Part shown: in pieces, positions 36,272 to 47,400 of the stretch
How positions within the stretch are numbered: position 1 is the stretch's first letter
Layout of the letters: each line of letters opens with the position of its first letter
NCBI RefSeq assembly: GCF_001632745.1
Contig: NZ_LQRT01000002.1
Coordinates: 744,001-808,000 of the forward strand
Reading direction: 5' to 3'
DNA from: Aquimarina aggregata
Lineage (GTDB): Bacteria > Bacteroidota > Bacteroidia > Flavobacteriales > Flavobacteriaceae
Length of the DNA: 64,000 nucleotides
Position numbers and translations under genes: made by a program
The notes under the pieces: generated by a model
Seen by the model: only the letters and a program-made list of their open reading frames with translations
What the model was told of the DNA's origin: nothing
Database searches by the model: none

Positions 36272-36467
36272 CAATGATGATGCCATCAATCACCATCATT
36301 GTCAGGGGAATTTTTATTACGCAAGTCAGCATTCAATTAACGATGCTTTTACTGCTTTAGGTATAACTAGACTGCACTTTAACGATTCTATAATTAAAGT
36401 TTCACATTCGATGGTATAATTGTTAATATAATTTATTTGCTAGCATAGCAGTAAATATTAATTATAA

Positions 36468-36686
36468 AAGAAATTCAAGGAGATAGAATTATTAGAATAC
36501 TATAATTTGATTAATGATAATGTACAAAAAGGACCTATGGATGTTCTTCTATATAACCTCAGCAGAATATTAGAATTTGAATATAGAGGTACGAAAAATA
36601 ATATACTTGATGTGGAGTCATTCGTTAATGGTATTGATATCTTAAAAACTATTAATAAGAATGTAGAAACCATAATAAGGAAATAG
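36468..36686 (+). pseudogene. Start-less coding fragment (72 codons)
   Basis: From the stop at 36465 the plus frame runs 72 codons with protein-like composition ('ILEFEYRGTKNNILDVESFV', 'GIDILKTINKNVETIIRK') and ends TAG. No ATG occurs before codon 24 (36537), so it is either a remnant or begins with a rare start such as TTG at 36507. Size and charge recall small immunity-type proteins, but no family is recognised. Confidence 0.35.
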
Positions 36687-36700
36687 TCGTAAAGTAAAAT

Positions 36701-36749
36701 TATTAAGTTAATGATGGGAGTATGAAATACTCCCATCATTAACTTAATA
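36701..36749. terminator. Perfect 23-bp-stem hairpin at the end of the A2M operon
   Basis: Bases 36701-36723 are fully complementary to 36727-36749 around a GAA loop. It lies 27 bases past the A2M stop on the minus strand and 15 past the plus-strand fragment, so it could end both. The long perfect stem without a T-run is unusual for an intrinsic terminator. Confidence 0.6.
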
Positions 36750-36775
36750 CAACACAAACTTATTCTAGCATCTTA

Positions 36776-39700
36776 TCAACGCCCAATTTCTAGCGTGTTT
36801 CCTGGTATCCAATGTTTATATTCATCTTCATAATATAAGTATGTTGTACTGGCTGGTGCGGTATACGCTCCAGCAATATCTGCTTTAAGGTCTAATGCAA
36901 TAGCTTTAGTTTCTTTTGCAGCAAATTCTCGCCAATACAACACTAAGTAATTTTCAAATATCTCATAATAAGCAACTTCCTTTTTTTCTAGTAATTCCTT
37001 TAATTGCCATGGTTGCGTTGTTGTTCCTGATGGTATTCCTATAATAGCCATTGGCAACCCCACTCCTATTGAAGATGTATTTGATACCTGTACTATCATT
37101 CTCACATTATCTCCTACTGCATATTTCTGATCTTTAATTATGCTTTCTAGTTGCATTTTACATAAATTAGAAGTGTCTGGTAAGGTGCTTTCCCATTTTA
37201 CAATCATCTCATACGGAAACGTCTGTTTGGGATTAGAAAAATATACTTCTATTTGCTGTTCACCCTCTTTTATATAGCTATTAAGGTTCTGTATAACAAC
37301 CTGTCCTTTTTCATTTATTTCTAATTTCTTAACTAATTCTTTACCGTTTATAGTGAGCTTTAGTGTCTGATCTTTATTTATAATTTCTGACTTCTGTCTT
37401 TTGGTATATTCAATTAAGGTTTTAAGCGCTATGGATGTAGATTGTGTAGCTCCAAAACGCCCATTTTTTCTTTTACTTACTAAATATTCAATTCCTTTAG
37501 TAATAAGAAGTTCATTTTTTTTATAATCTCTCATAAGTGCCAATAGCGTAAAAGCAACTGTCTCTATGTTCTTTGAATTGGCATATGATCTTGTTATTGT
37601 ATTTTCTACAGGTAAATTATCAAACCCATGGGTTGCTATATTTTCTTGTAGTGCCGATAGCAGTAGTGCACTATTATCTGTTTTACCTAAGTTAAAGCTA
37701 GAAAGAGCTAACAAGGCCATTCTATAGGTATCATTAGTTTGTAATGCCTTGGCATAAGTCGCATCATATTCTTTAGTAATAGCTGCAGTAGGTACCGCTT
37801 CACTAATTGCATACACGATATAAGCATCGGCTACTTCTTTAGGAGAACTTGCAAAGCTATCATATCCTTTTTTACTTTTTTTAAACCCTCCTTTACTATC
37901 TCTTCTACTTAACAGCCAATCTACAGTTCTATTGATCATTTTCTGATCTACCTCTGGGTAAATCTCTTTCATTTCAGTAAATTCCAGCACCCCATAAGCG
38001 GTTAATGATTCATGAGGCGGTGTATGTCCAAACCATTCAAAACCTCCTTCTTTGGTTTCAAAACTTATTAATCGCTTATACCCTTCTTGTATATAATGCA
38101 TCGCCTTTTTAGAAATAGCAGGATTAGTTTTACCCGTTTCTTGAAGGTATTTAAGTACTAAAATATTTGGATATGTACTTGATGATGTTTGTTCAAAGCA
38201 TCCATGAGGTTCTCTTATTAGAGATTCTACACCATTCATAACATCACCTACGATATCCGTATATATTTTAAAATTAGCTGTAACACTCCCGGGAACAACA
38301 TGATTTACATCAAAAGTAAATGATTCATTTTTTGAACCTGATATTGATGTTTCTGTTGGGAAATAAGGACTTATAACTGATATATCTTTATGTACGATAT
38401 CACTATACCCTTGTTCTGTAGAGACTGATGCTCTTATGGTCCCCAATTTCATTGTCTTAAATGGTCGAACTTTTACCTCGTGTACTAATGCAGTTCCTGG
38501 ATAAATTTTAATTTGGTTATCTACAGAGGCGATATGTTCTATTCCTTCTGGTACAATTATCCCTAAAGTTGTAGTTATAGTATCACGAGATTCATTTTTA
38601 ATCGTAAAAGGTAATATGACCGTATCATTAAGTGCCATATAATTAGGTGTTTTTACATCTATAGATAAGAGTTTTTTGGTGCTATAATCCTTTTCTTTTC
38701 TTCCTACAAGTCCATTGTATCCAATCCCTTCTGCTGTAATTTTAAAAGAAGTAATGGCATCAGAATTATAAAATGATAAAGATGCTTCTCCATTACTATC
38801 AGTTTGCACTACGGGATTCCAATAAATAGTTTTTCTAAAATCCGTACGTTTTTGAGGTACCAATTCACTGTCATATATCGGAACATAAAATTGACTTGGC
38901 GTATAATATGTAATTGAGTTGTTATTATATATACTATGAAAACTATAATTACTATATCTTCTTGAATTATTTAATTTCTTTTTCCAACTGTTAGAAATGT
39001 GTTTTTTGTTTTTAGATGAGACTATAACAACACCGTTAGTTCCAGGACTTCCGTAAAGCGAGGTAGCGGCAGCATCTTTTAAAACTGTAATAGACTCAAT
39101 ATTTGCTGTATCCATGTTCATCATAGATTCTGAAGAAACAACAACACCATCTATAACAAAAAGGGGTTGATTATTACCCGATATAGTTGCATTTCCTCGT
39201 ATATGAATTTTATGTGCACTGCCATATATACCATCTGCATTTACAATACTAACACCGGCTACATTACCTTGTAAAAGTTCAATGACATTAGAATTTTCTG
39301 TAATATCATTTGATTTAATATATGAAATACAACCACCAAGTGATTTTTTACGATCGATACCATAACCAACAATAACAATTTCTTCTAACGCTGCACTACT
39401 CTCATCTAAAGTTACAGAAGCCGTAGCTTTCTTTTTAATTGGCTTCTTTATTGGTAGTGTATTACCAACAAACGCTTTTACTCTTCTAGTATCTTTACCA
39501 TTATTTGTTTGATGTCTAGAAGCATAATACCCTCTTTTTGAAGCAGTCTCAACTATACGAAGTGATTCTTTAGTATCGGTATAGGCTATTAAGGTGTAAC
39601 TTCTTGATTTTCCTAGCTTACATAGATATTGTCCCTTATCATTGGTATCAAAGACTAACACCTTATTTCCTGATTCATCAAATAACAATAAATGTGCTTT

Positions 39701-41353
39701 TACGGGTTTTCCTGACTTATTTAATACGACTCCCCGATGAATATCTTCTTGCTCTGGTAAAAATCTTACATTATTTTTTGTGATTACTGCTTCGGTCAAA
39801 TAATTTCTCCACCCATGTGTCTGCATTACATAATCCAAAGCTTTTGTTGCTTTAGGTTCTGTTTTATCAAAATAAAAAATAGGTTTATAAATTTTTCCTT
39901 TCAATTCTGAAGACATTAATAAATACGACAATATGTTATCTTGTTTATCATCTGCAAATGAAAGTAATTTATTATCTGCTACGGCTAATGAAATGTTAGA
40001 TGGAATAGGCTTACCCTTTTTATCCATTGTTTTAAGATGAACTGTAACTTTTTCTCGAGTTTCATAATTTTCTTTATCAGTACTAATCTCTATGTTTAGT
40101 TGTCTGTCTTTATTTAAAAATACTAACCGTTCTGCTATTGGGATTTTGTTTTGATTTTTAATTGTAAAGCGAGTTATACCTATGGGCATATCTTTTGTAA
40201 ATATTTTTACTACTTTTTCACCTTTTGCTATAGATTGATTTAAAAGTTTTTTTGATCCATTTGAAACTTCTAATTGTAACTCTTCGTCTATATTAGAAAA
40301 TAGTCTAAGTATTGTGGATGTACTATCTGTAGTAGCCGAAAATGTTACTCCTTTTTCTTTAATTAATGGTAAAGGCAATTTCTTTTTTGAAGTAAACGGT
40401 GAGGTTATACGCGCATAATATTTGACATTTGATTGTGCTAACAATGAAAAACCACCCATACCGTCATGATAACTTTTAAATTGAGTAATTATCTCATTAT
40501 TACTATCAATAATCTCTCCTGATAAATCAACTGGTTTTCCAAACTCATTCAAAGCTTTAAACGCAACTTGATTGGTAGCTCCTGCAATAATATTACCGCT
40601 TTCAGGAAAAAATTGTAAATCTATTGTATCTAATATGACAGGAACACTTCGGGATATAGATTCTGTAGTACCGTTATAGGGCATTAAAACTGTAAATACT
40701 ACATCTGCCGTAGATAAATCCATAGGTAACATAAACCTTGGTCTTGCAACTCCTTTTGCATCGGTACTAAATTTATCAGATATAATTTTCTCACCTTTTA
40801 CCGCTACCTCATATCGTAACTCTTTATTAGATAACGGTTTGTTTTTTAAGTCTTTGACCTTAAAATCAGCAACAACCTCAGCTCCTTTACCATAGCCCTC
40901 TTTTTCAAATTTAAGAGTAAACAATACATTGGGTTGAACTACTTTTTGAATTGTAAGTTTCTTTGTAAAGAAAATCTCTTCCCCATAGTTTCTCATCCAA
41001 TGCGTATACATTTTTAAAGTATACACCCCCCCTGCCCATTCTTCTTTGGTATCAAAGTTACCGTAAGCATAACCTTGATTAATTCTTATTTTTAACTGCT
41101 CAACCACTGTACCTTTTGGAGATATTAATTCTGCATACATGACATCGCTTAAAGTGGTTATATTATGATCTGTATCCACAACATAAGACTTAAACCAAAT
41201 GGTTTCTCCTGGAAAATAGAATGAACGATCGGTATGCGTATAAATATCTTCAATCAATTTTTGTTCTTGATCATAAATAGTAAATGAAACAGAAGTAACG
41301 CTTAGTATTAGTATGACAAGAACGATGTATTTATTGTTTGTAATAGTTCTCAT
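36776..41353 (-). CDS. Alpha-2-macroglobulin family protein with an internal TonB plug domain
   Basis: This ~1525-residue protein has an N-terminal signal peptide/anchor (residues 8-24) and MG2-type macroglobulin domains ('YTHTDRSFYFPGETIWFKSY' onward). A carboxypeptidase-regulatory-like domain lies near 535-610. A full SusC-type plug domain lies about 650-780: 'IVIVGYGIDRKKSLGGCISY', 'LLQGNVAGVSIVNADG', 'IHIRGNATISGNNQPLFVID', 'DAAATSLYGSPGTNGVVIVS'. The macroglobulin core follows, with thioester motif GCFEQ at Cys1052 and a helical thioester domain. A2M proteins trap attacking proteases; the plug suggests physical association with an outer-membrane barrel. I chose ATG at 41353, 4 bases after the barrel gene stop, rather than an overlapping upstream start. 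Confidence 0.87.
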   Translation of the reverse strand: MRTITNNKYIVLVILILSVTSVSFTIYDQEQKLIEDIYTHTDRSFYFPGETIWFKSYVVDTDHNITTLSDVMYAELISPKGTVVEQLKIRINQGYAYGNFDTKEEWAGGVYTLKMYTHWMRNYGEEIFFTKKLTIQKVVQPNVLFTLKFEKEGYGKGAEVVADFKVKDLKNKPLSNKELRYEVAVKGEKIISDKFSTDAKGVARPRFMLPMDLSTADVVFTVLMPYNGTTESISRSVPVILDTIDLQFFPESGNIIAGATNQVAFKALNEFGKPVDLSGEIIDSNNEIITQFKSYHDGMGGFSLLAQSNVKYYARITSPFTSKKKLPLPLIKEKGVTFSATTDSTSTILRLFSNIDEELQLEVSNGSKKLLNQSIAKGEKVVKIFTKDMPIGITRFTIKNQNKIPIAERLVFLNKDRQLNIEISTDKENYETREKVTVHLKTMDKKGKPIPSNISLAVADNKLLSFADDKQDNILSYLLMSSELKGKIYKPIFYFDKTEPKATKALDYVMQTHGWRNYLTEAVITKNNVRFLPEQEDIHRGVVLNKSGKPVKAHLLLFDESGNKVLVFDTNDKGQYLCKLGKSRSYTLIAYTDTKESLRIVETASKRGYYASRHQTNNGKDTRRVKAFVGNTLPIKKPIKKKATASVTLDESSAALEEIVIVGYGIDRKKSLGGCISYIKSNDITENSNVIELLQGNVAGVSIVNADGIYGSAHKIHIRGNATISGNNQPLFVIDGVVVSSESMMNMDTANIESITVLKDAAATSLYGSPGTNGVVIVSSKNKKHISNSWKKKLNNSRRYSNYSFHSIYNNNSITYYTPSQFYVPIYDSELVPQKRTDFRKTIYWNPVVQTDSNGEASLSFYNSDAITSFKITAEGIGYNGLVGRKEKDYSTKKLLSIDVKTPNYMALNDTVILPFTIKNESRDTITTTLGIIVPEGIEHIASVDNQIKIYPGTALVHEVKVRPFKTMKLGTIRASVSTEQGYSDIVHKDISVISPYFPTETSISGSKNESFTFDVNHVVPGSVTANFKIYTDIVGDVMNGVESLIREPHGCFEQTSSSTYPNILVLKYLQETGKTNPAISKKAMHYIQEGYKRLISFETKEGGFEWFGHTPPHESLTAYGVLEFTEMKEIYPEVDQKMINRTVDWLLSRRDSKGGFKKSKKGYDSFASSPKEVADAYIVYAISEAVPTAAITKEYDATYAKALQTNDTYRMALLALSSFNLGKTDNSALLLSALQENIATHGFDNLPVENTITRSYANSKNIETVAFTLLALMRDYKKNELLITKGIEYLVSKRKNGRFGATQSTSIALKTLIEYTKRQKSEIINKDQTLKLTINGKELVKKLEINEKGQVVIQNLNSYIKEGEQQIEVYFSNPKQTFPYEMIVKWESTLPDTSNLCKMQLESIIKDQKYAVGDNVRMIVQVSNTSSIGVGLPMAIIGIPSGTTTQPWQLKELLEKKEVAYYEIFENYLVLYWREFAAKETKAIALDLKADIAGAYTAPASTTYLYYEDEYKHWIPGNTLEIGR

Positions 41354-41357
41354 ATGC

Positions 41358-44213
41358 TTATATTTTGATTTTAACTTGTAGACCAACTTCACTCGTTAGT
41401 GGCGTATTAAAAAATTGAAGTTGTTGACCTGAACTGTGATCAAAAAGACTACTGTAAGGTGAAGCGCCTCTGTATTTTGTATAGGTAAATATGTTTTTGG
41501 CATAAATTCCTATATCTAAAAGTCGTATAAAGTCTCTATCAGTATCCCTTCTAAATTGATATGATAATTGAATAGATTTTAAATTAAGGTAGGTTCCTTT
41601 TACTATAGCTTCTTCTGCAACTCCTTCGAACCCATATCGCACAAACCTATTGTCCTGAATATCATTTTCTGGATTGGCAAAATCTACAGGAATAGTATTT
41701 ATTTGCCCCTGTTGATCAACACCATCATATACAAATTGTGATATTTCTCTTTCTTCTGCAGATTGTTGTGAGGTTCCCAGGTAATTAAGTGCATTTTGTG
41801 TGCCATTCCATACATCTCCTCCTTTCTGAAAATCTATAAGAAAACTAAATTGTAATCTCTCCCAGTCAAATGAATTTGAAAAACCAAGACTAAAGTCTGG
41901 AGTTGGATCTCCTATAATTTGTGGAGTAGATGAAATCAAAGGAAATCCATCTTGATCTATAATAATGTTATTTTGATTATCTCTGGCATATGCGGACCCA
42001 ACCAAAACTCCTGCTGGTTGCCCTTTAATCAAGTTTTTCGAGATTGTAGAAAAACCTGCAATAGGAATTCTTTCATTGTTTCCGTATATTTTAGATACTT
42101 TATTGCGATAGGTAGAAAATACAAGTTTTGGGGTATACGAAAAGTTATACTTAAAATATATTGGAAAACTAAACGTACTTTCAAAACCATATTGATTAAT
42201 ATCTGCTACATTCTTTAATTGAAATTGGTTTTCATTTATAACCGGAAATACACTTTTTTTGTGCTTATAATTATAATAATTAGCTTCTAGAGTAGCTGGC
42301 CTATTAAAAAGTTCAAATACTAGGTTAGTTCCTAAAGTAAAACTGTTTTTTTCTTCTAATTCAATATCATTACTTACAAATAAGTCATCATTTGCTATCA
42401 GGCCAAGACTTTGAATCGGTGTAATATCTAAACTATTATGACTTTGATTTGCATAATATAAAGGTGTTTGCTGAGCTTCAAAAGAAGTACTTGTATGTAG
42501 TTTTATGTCGTATAGCCAGTAACTATCTAAAAAGTTAGACAAATCTATTTCAAATTGAAAACTTGGTAAAAACCATTTATTATTTTGAATCGATGAAGTA
42601 ATTGCATTGTGAGTTATTGAAGCCTTTGCTTCATACTCGGAAAAAGAATAACTCAAACTATTCGTAAACTGTACCGTATTTCTGACTACGTTTTTTTCAA
42701 TAATTGTCGTACTATTTGGATTATTAAAAGAAAAAGGGGGGAAACCTGTTTCTTCTTTTAAAGAGTACTTTAAAGAATTATAAGTATACTGTACTGTCGA
42801 TTCTAATTCTAATTCATTTTTATTCCCATTTGAATTGAACTTAAAGTTAATCAGCGAATTAAAAGCATCACTATTAAAATCTTTTGTGCTACCATATCCA
42901 TCCAAAAAACCAATAGTATCTGGTATTAAACCAAATTCTTGCGTATTTTTTGTACTGGTATAATTTGTATTAGCGTATAAAGAAGTGTTGTCTGAGAGCT
43001 CCAGAGTATTTTGTAAACTGGCAACAAAATCATTAGTTCTTATTCGGTTTCTATTATTTTCTAAGAGCCAATTAGGATTATTAAAATTATTTGCACTAAA
43101 CGTACGTTGTTTATTATCGGGTAGTATGGTACCTTGTTTACTATCAAAACTTGTTGGTGTAGCCCATGTATTAAGCAACAATGTGTTTAAAAATCCATTT
43201 AAATTAGGCTGATTATCAATTGTGTTAGTGTATGTAATAAACGTGTCCCAAATTAATTTTTTAGAACTATTTTTCGCATTATTATAGTTTAATGTTACTT
43301 TTTCAAATCGACTATTTTCTCTATTAAAAATATCCCTGTTTTTTTTGCTATTAAAAAGTATTCCTATAAAATGATTTTGTGTTGAAACATTAAAAAACAA
43401 ATCATTACCTGTCTTTACTACAGTTCTTAATATTTCATTATCATATGCGTTTACAATAGCTCCATCATTATTAGTATTAGGTATTAACCTTCCATTTTGA
43501 TCAAAGGGATTACTTAATCCATCAAATTTTAGAGTACTTAGTCTAGGTCCGTATGAAAATGGAACCCCGCTTTCTGGTCCAAAAAATGTATTTTGATTAT
43601 TAAAAGGTTGACCTTGACTAAATTCCTTTTGGAGTCTAGGTAAATTACTGTTTTGAATAAATTGCATTGCAAGAGTACTATTCCAACCCGTTTCATAAAA
43701 AATATCAGGTGTAAAATAAGTTAGTTTTACTTTTGTTTCAGAATTGTCAACTACAATATCCTTAATTCTATAATGGTTAAAGTAGTTGGGGCCATCCTTA
43801 TTATACGTATAACCATCATTTCCAATATCCGGAATCATAAAACCGGTCGTCCGGTTATTCGTTATCGCTTTCCCGTAAGACTTACTTTTTATGGGTTCTA
43901 CGGCTTGCTTTTTGATAATCTCTGTACTATCATTTCCACCAAACATTTTAGCAGTTACTAAAATCTCTTTTTGCCCAAAACCCACATAGCTAAATGTTAA
44001 AACGTCTCCGATAGCACATGATATATTGTAATTACCATCAAAATCTGTCTGCGTTCCCGTTGTAGTCCCTTTGATTATAATATTAACTCCTGGTAATGGT
44101 AACCCTTCTTCATCTTTAAGAGTGCCAGAGACAATTCCTTGTTGAGCATATATGCATTGAGAATTCAGTAGTATCAATATACCTATATACCTCAAGAGTA
44201 GTTGATTTTTCAT
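41358..44213 (-). CDS. SusC-like TonB-dependent outer-membrane barrel lacking a plug domain
   Basis: The 951-residue protein has a signal peptide ('LLNSQCIYAQ'), a carboxypeptidase-D regulatory-like domain ('VSGTLKDEEGLPLPGVNIII' to about residue 95) and then passes directly into SusC-type barrel sequence ('NLPRLQKEFSQGQPFNN', 'ILRTVVKTGNDLFFNVSTQN') ending in a typical C-terminal strand ('EVGLQVKIKI'). The plug domain normally found between these (VxxGYG, LQGxxAG, IRG, LYGxxxxNGVI) is absent. The next gene supplies exactly that plug. No SusD partner is nearby. It is the first gene of this two-gene operon. Confidence 0.85.
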   Translation of the reverse strand: MKNQLLLRYIGILILLNSQCIYAQQGIVSGTLKDEEGLPLPGVNIIIKGTTTGTQTDFDGNYNISCAIGDVLTFSYVGFGQKEILVTAKMFGGNDSTEIIKKQAVEPIKSKSYGKAITNNRTTGFMIPDIGNDGYTYNKDGPNYFNHYRIKDIVVDNSETKVKLTYFTPDIFYETGWNSTLAMQFIQNSNLPRLQKEFSQGQPFNNQNTFFGPESGVPFSYGPRLSTLKFDGLSNPFDQNGRLIPNTNNDGAIVNAYDNEILRTVVKTGNDLFFNVSTQNHFIGILFNSKKNRDIFNRENSRFEKVTLNYNNAKNSSKKLIWDTFITYTNTIDNQPNLNGFLNTLLLNTWATPTSFDSKQGTILPDNKQRTFSANNFNNPNWLLENNRNRIRTNDFVASLQNTLELSDNTSLYANTNYTSTKNTQEFGLIPDTIGFLDGYGSTKDFNSDAFNSLINFKFNSNGNKNELELESTVQYTYNSLKYSLKEETGFPPFSFNNPNSTTIIEKNVVRNTVQFTNSLSYSFSEYEAKASITHNAITSSIQNNKWFLPSFQFEIDLSNFLDSYWLYDIKLHTSTSFEAQQTPLYYANQSHNSLDITPIQSLGLIANDDLFVSNDIELEEKNSFTLGTNLVFELFNRPATLEANYYNYKHKKSVFPVINENQFQLKNVADINQYGFESTFSFPIYFKYNFSYTPKLVFSTYRNKVSKIYGNNERIPIAGFSTISKNLIKGQPAGVLVGSAYARDNQNNIIIDQDGFPLISSTPQIIGDPTPDFSLGFSNSFDWERLQFSFLIDFQKGGDVWNGTQNALNYLGTSQQSAEEREISQFVYDGVDQQGQINTIPVDFANPENDIQDNRFVRYGFEGVAEEAIVKGTYLNLKSIQLSYQFRRDTDRDFIRLLDIGIYAKNIFTYTKYRGASPYSSLFDHSSGQQLQFFNTPLTSEVGLQVKIKI

Positions 44214-44465
44214 AGTCGTTCCTTTTAGTGTGTTTTAAAAGTACTACGGTATCAACAATTCGAAAATAGTAAATGAGTGAAACGCACATTCTAATGAGGG
44301 AACTGATTTTTTCATGATTATTTACGCAAGATCATTTACCCTTAAATGATATAATTAAAAATACTTGTAGTTTCTAAAAGGATATTTGATGTTTTAGTTG
44401 TTTTTATAAATAGAATATGATCTCAAAGGGCTTATTTAATTGAATCTATTCTAACATAAGAAAAG

Positions 44466-47400
44466 GTGAAAAGAGTAAAACTCACACAAACTCAAACTAT
44501 AGTGAACACAAAAACATACTTGATATTAGTCTTCCTATTGGCTATGTCAAAAGGATTATTTGCACAGACTTTAACATTAAGCTCTGATGCGCCTTCAAAT
44601 ACGATTTGTAGAGGAGATGTCATTCAGGTTAACTTAGATATTACCCCACCCAATGGAGCTACTGGATATAATTGGACTAATGTAACCACTGGTCAGTTTA
44701 TAAAAGGTGAAAATGGTAATGCAGGTACTTTTCATCAATTTACTGGAGCCGATAGATTACTTACAAATACAACTATTAGAGTAGAAGCTTTTGGCGGTAC
44801 TGGCGGTAATTTATCAGAGACTATAGATATTATTGTACAACAACCCGCTAATCCTGGTACCGAAGGAAGTCTTCTTCTTTGTAATAAAACCGGAGATGTT
44901 GATCTTTTTACTTTGTTACAAGGTGGCCCTGATACAGGAGGTACTTGGGATCCCCCTTTAGCCAATGGAGATAGAGGTACTTTTACTATTGGTACCGATG
45001 CACCTGGAGTATATAGATACCTGGTATCTGCTACTTCCCCATGTTCTGATAGTGAATCTCGTGTGGTGGTTAAAGAATGTTTTAATGATGATTTTGATAA
45101 TGACGGTGTTCCCAATGCTACTGACCTTGATGATGACAATGACGGAATACTGGATGCAGATGAAAACGCTGCTTGTACACCCGCTACCTTAACAGAATCA
45201 AGCCCTGTAGTAGATATCGATTTCGGTACAGGAGATACCCCTACAACAGATCCTAATATTATAGGACATCAACATAACCCAAACTGGCCAGATGATGGTT
45301 TCTATAACGTAGCTACATCTTTATACATGTTTAACTCGGCTAATTTTGATGTATGGTTTGTAACTACAGATCAAAATCCAATACCCCATTCTGACGGAGG
45401 AGGTGATACCAATGGAAGATTTTTAGCAGTCAACATTGCATCTAACTTTGGAAATCAAGTTTTATATGAATTAAAAGATATTCCCATTTCTGCCGGAATA
45501 GAATATAACTTTAGAATTGATATGGTAGGTCTATGTGATCAAGGTTGTGCACATGTCCCTGCACTAGATCTCGAAATAATAGATCAAAATAGTGGCGCCA
45601 CTATATTAACTACCACTTCTGCAGCATTAGGCGTGGCCAATGATGATATTTGGAGAACTTTACTAGATAAGATTACGGTGCCTACCAATACATTTCTAAC
45701 CTTACGAATACGAAATCAACAGCTTCAAGGTTCTAATGGTAATGATATGGGAATTGATAATATTCGTTTTGCTCCCCTAGAGTGCGATACTGATAGAGAT
45801 GAAGTTCCAAATTTCCTTGACCTTGATAGTGATAATGATGGTATTTTTGATATTGTAGAAGCTGGTCGTGGAGATTTAGATGCAAATAATGACGGAATCG
45901 TAGATGGAATTATAGATACCGATGGAGACGGAATAGCAGATGTTGGTGTTGATGCAAATGGTGTACCACTTGCCGTAGCTGGTAAATTAACGCCCATAAA
46001 TAGTGATACAGACACAGTACCTGATTATCTCGATATCGATTCTGATAATGATGGTATACAAGACAATATGGAAGGACAGCCTACAGCTACATATATTGCG
46101 CCTAGCGGAAATGACTTTGATAAAAACGGTGTTGATGATGCTTATGAGGGTACTGGTGCTATATCACCAGTAGATACTGATGCAGATACAATACCAGATT
46201 ATTTAGACGTAAACTCTGATGATGATTGTTTAAGTGATACCATTGAAGCTCATGACCTTAACCAAGATGGTATTGCCGATATTGTTCCTGCCGGAGGCGA
46301 TACAGATAATGACGGTTTAGATAATGCCTTTGATACGGTACCCCTTGATGCGACAACGGCAGTAACAAATCCTACTGATGGTGGTGAATTACCAACCGAT
46401 CTACCTGATAATCATAACCCAAACACTCCCGATCCCCCAGGTAACGATGTAGATTTTAGAGAAGCATTTACAGAAATAGATGAAAAGAAAACCGCAGGTG
46501 GTTGTGCTAGCGGAATTCCTACTATTAATCTATTTGATAGTCTTGAACTGGCTGCTATACCTGGTGGTACATGGACAGGACCAAGTGCATTGACAGGTGG
46601 AGAGTTAGGTACTTTTAGTGCAACAACCAATGTTGCGGGAGTATATACCTATACTCTACCCATCATAGGAGCATGTCCTCCTAGAAAAGGAGAAGTGACC
46701 GTGTCGATAGTAAATGTTCCTGTGTCTGGAACAGACGGTACCTTAAATACCTGTATATCCGCAGCACCTACTAGTTTATTTACAAGAATTGGAGGAACAC
46801 CAGATCCAGGGGGATCATGGACAGATCCTAATGGAGATCCTTTTGGAACAACAGATCAAGGTGTTTTAGACCCTTCAGTAATGGGAGCGTTATCAGGTAC
46901 ATATACCTATACACTGGGTGTTACGGGATGTAGTCAAAGTGTAGACGTAGAAGTTACCATTAATACGGGAGCAAATGCGGGTGATGATGATACAGTTTCT
47001 TTTTGTTCTACCGATAGTACTTCTGATCTCTTTGATAGTTTAGGAACTACCCCAGATGTGGGAGGTTCATGGACTGATCCTAACGGTAATCCTTTTGGAA
47101 CAACAGATCGAGGTACTATAGATCCGTCTGACCCTACAACACTTGCTGGTGATTATACCTACACTGTATCTACAACAACCTGTCCTACGCCAGATTCTGC
47201 AGTCATTACAGTTGCAATAGAAACTACTCCCAATCTTGCTTTTGATGGCACTACTTGTTCTGATGATCGCGATAGTTATTCTGTTTCTTTTATTACAAAC
47301 GGAACTTGGACTATTACTATTGATCCTCCTAGCGCAGGTACGATAGATGCTGCAAATGCTAGGATTACGGATATAGCAGCAGGTACAAATTTTAGTATCA

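Larger units (their letters stand above)
36333..36775. other. Accessory scar region without an intact gene
   Basis: Within 443 bases there is no intact gene: a start-less plus-strand coding fragment (36468-36686) and a perfect 23-bp inverted repeat (36701-36749). The sequence between 36333 and 36467 shows nothing I can identify. Confidence 0.4.

Noticed and set aside
36500..36757. 85-codon minus-strand ORF ending in the 23-bp hairpin region
   Set aside because: Hydrophobic, patternless translation; the opposite strand carries the more protein-like fragment.
44735..45139. 134-codon minus-strand ORF inside the adhesin gene
   Set aside because: Ser/Pro/Val-rich antisense shadow of the adhesin's repetitive coding sequence.
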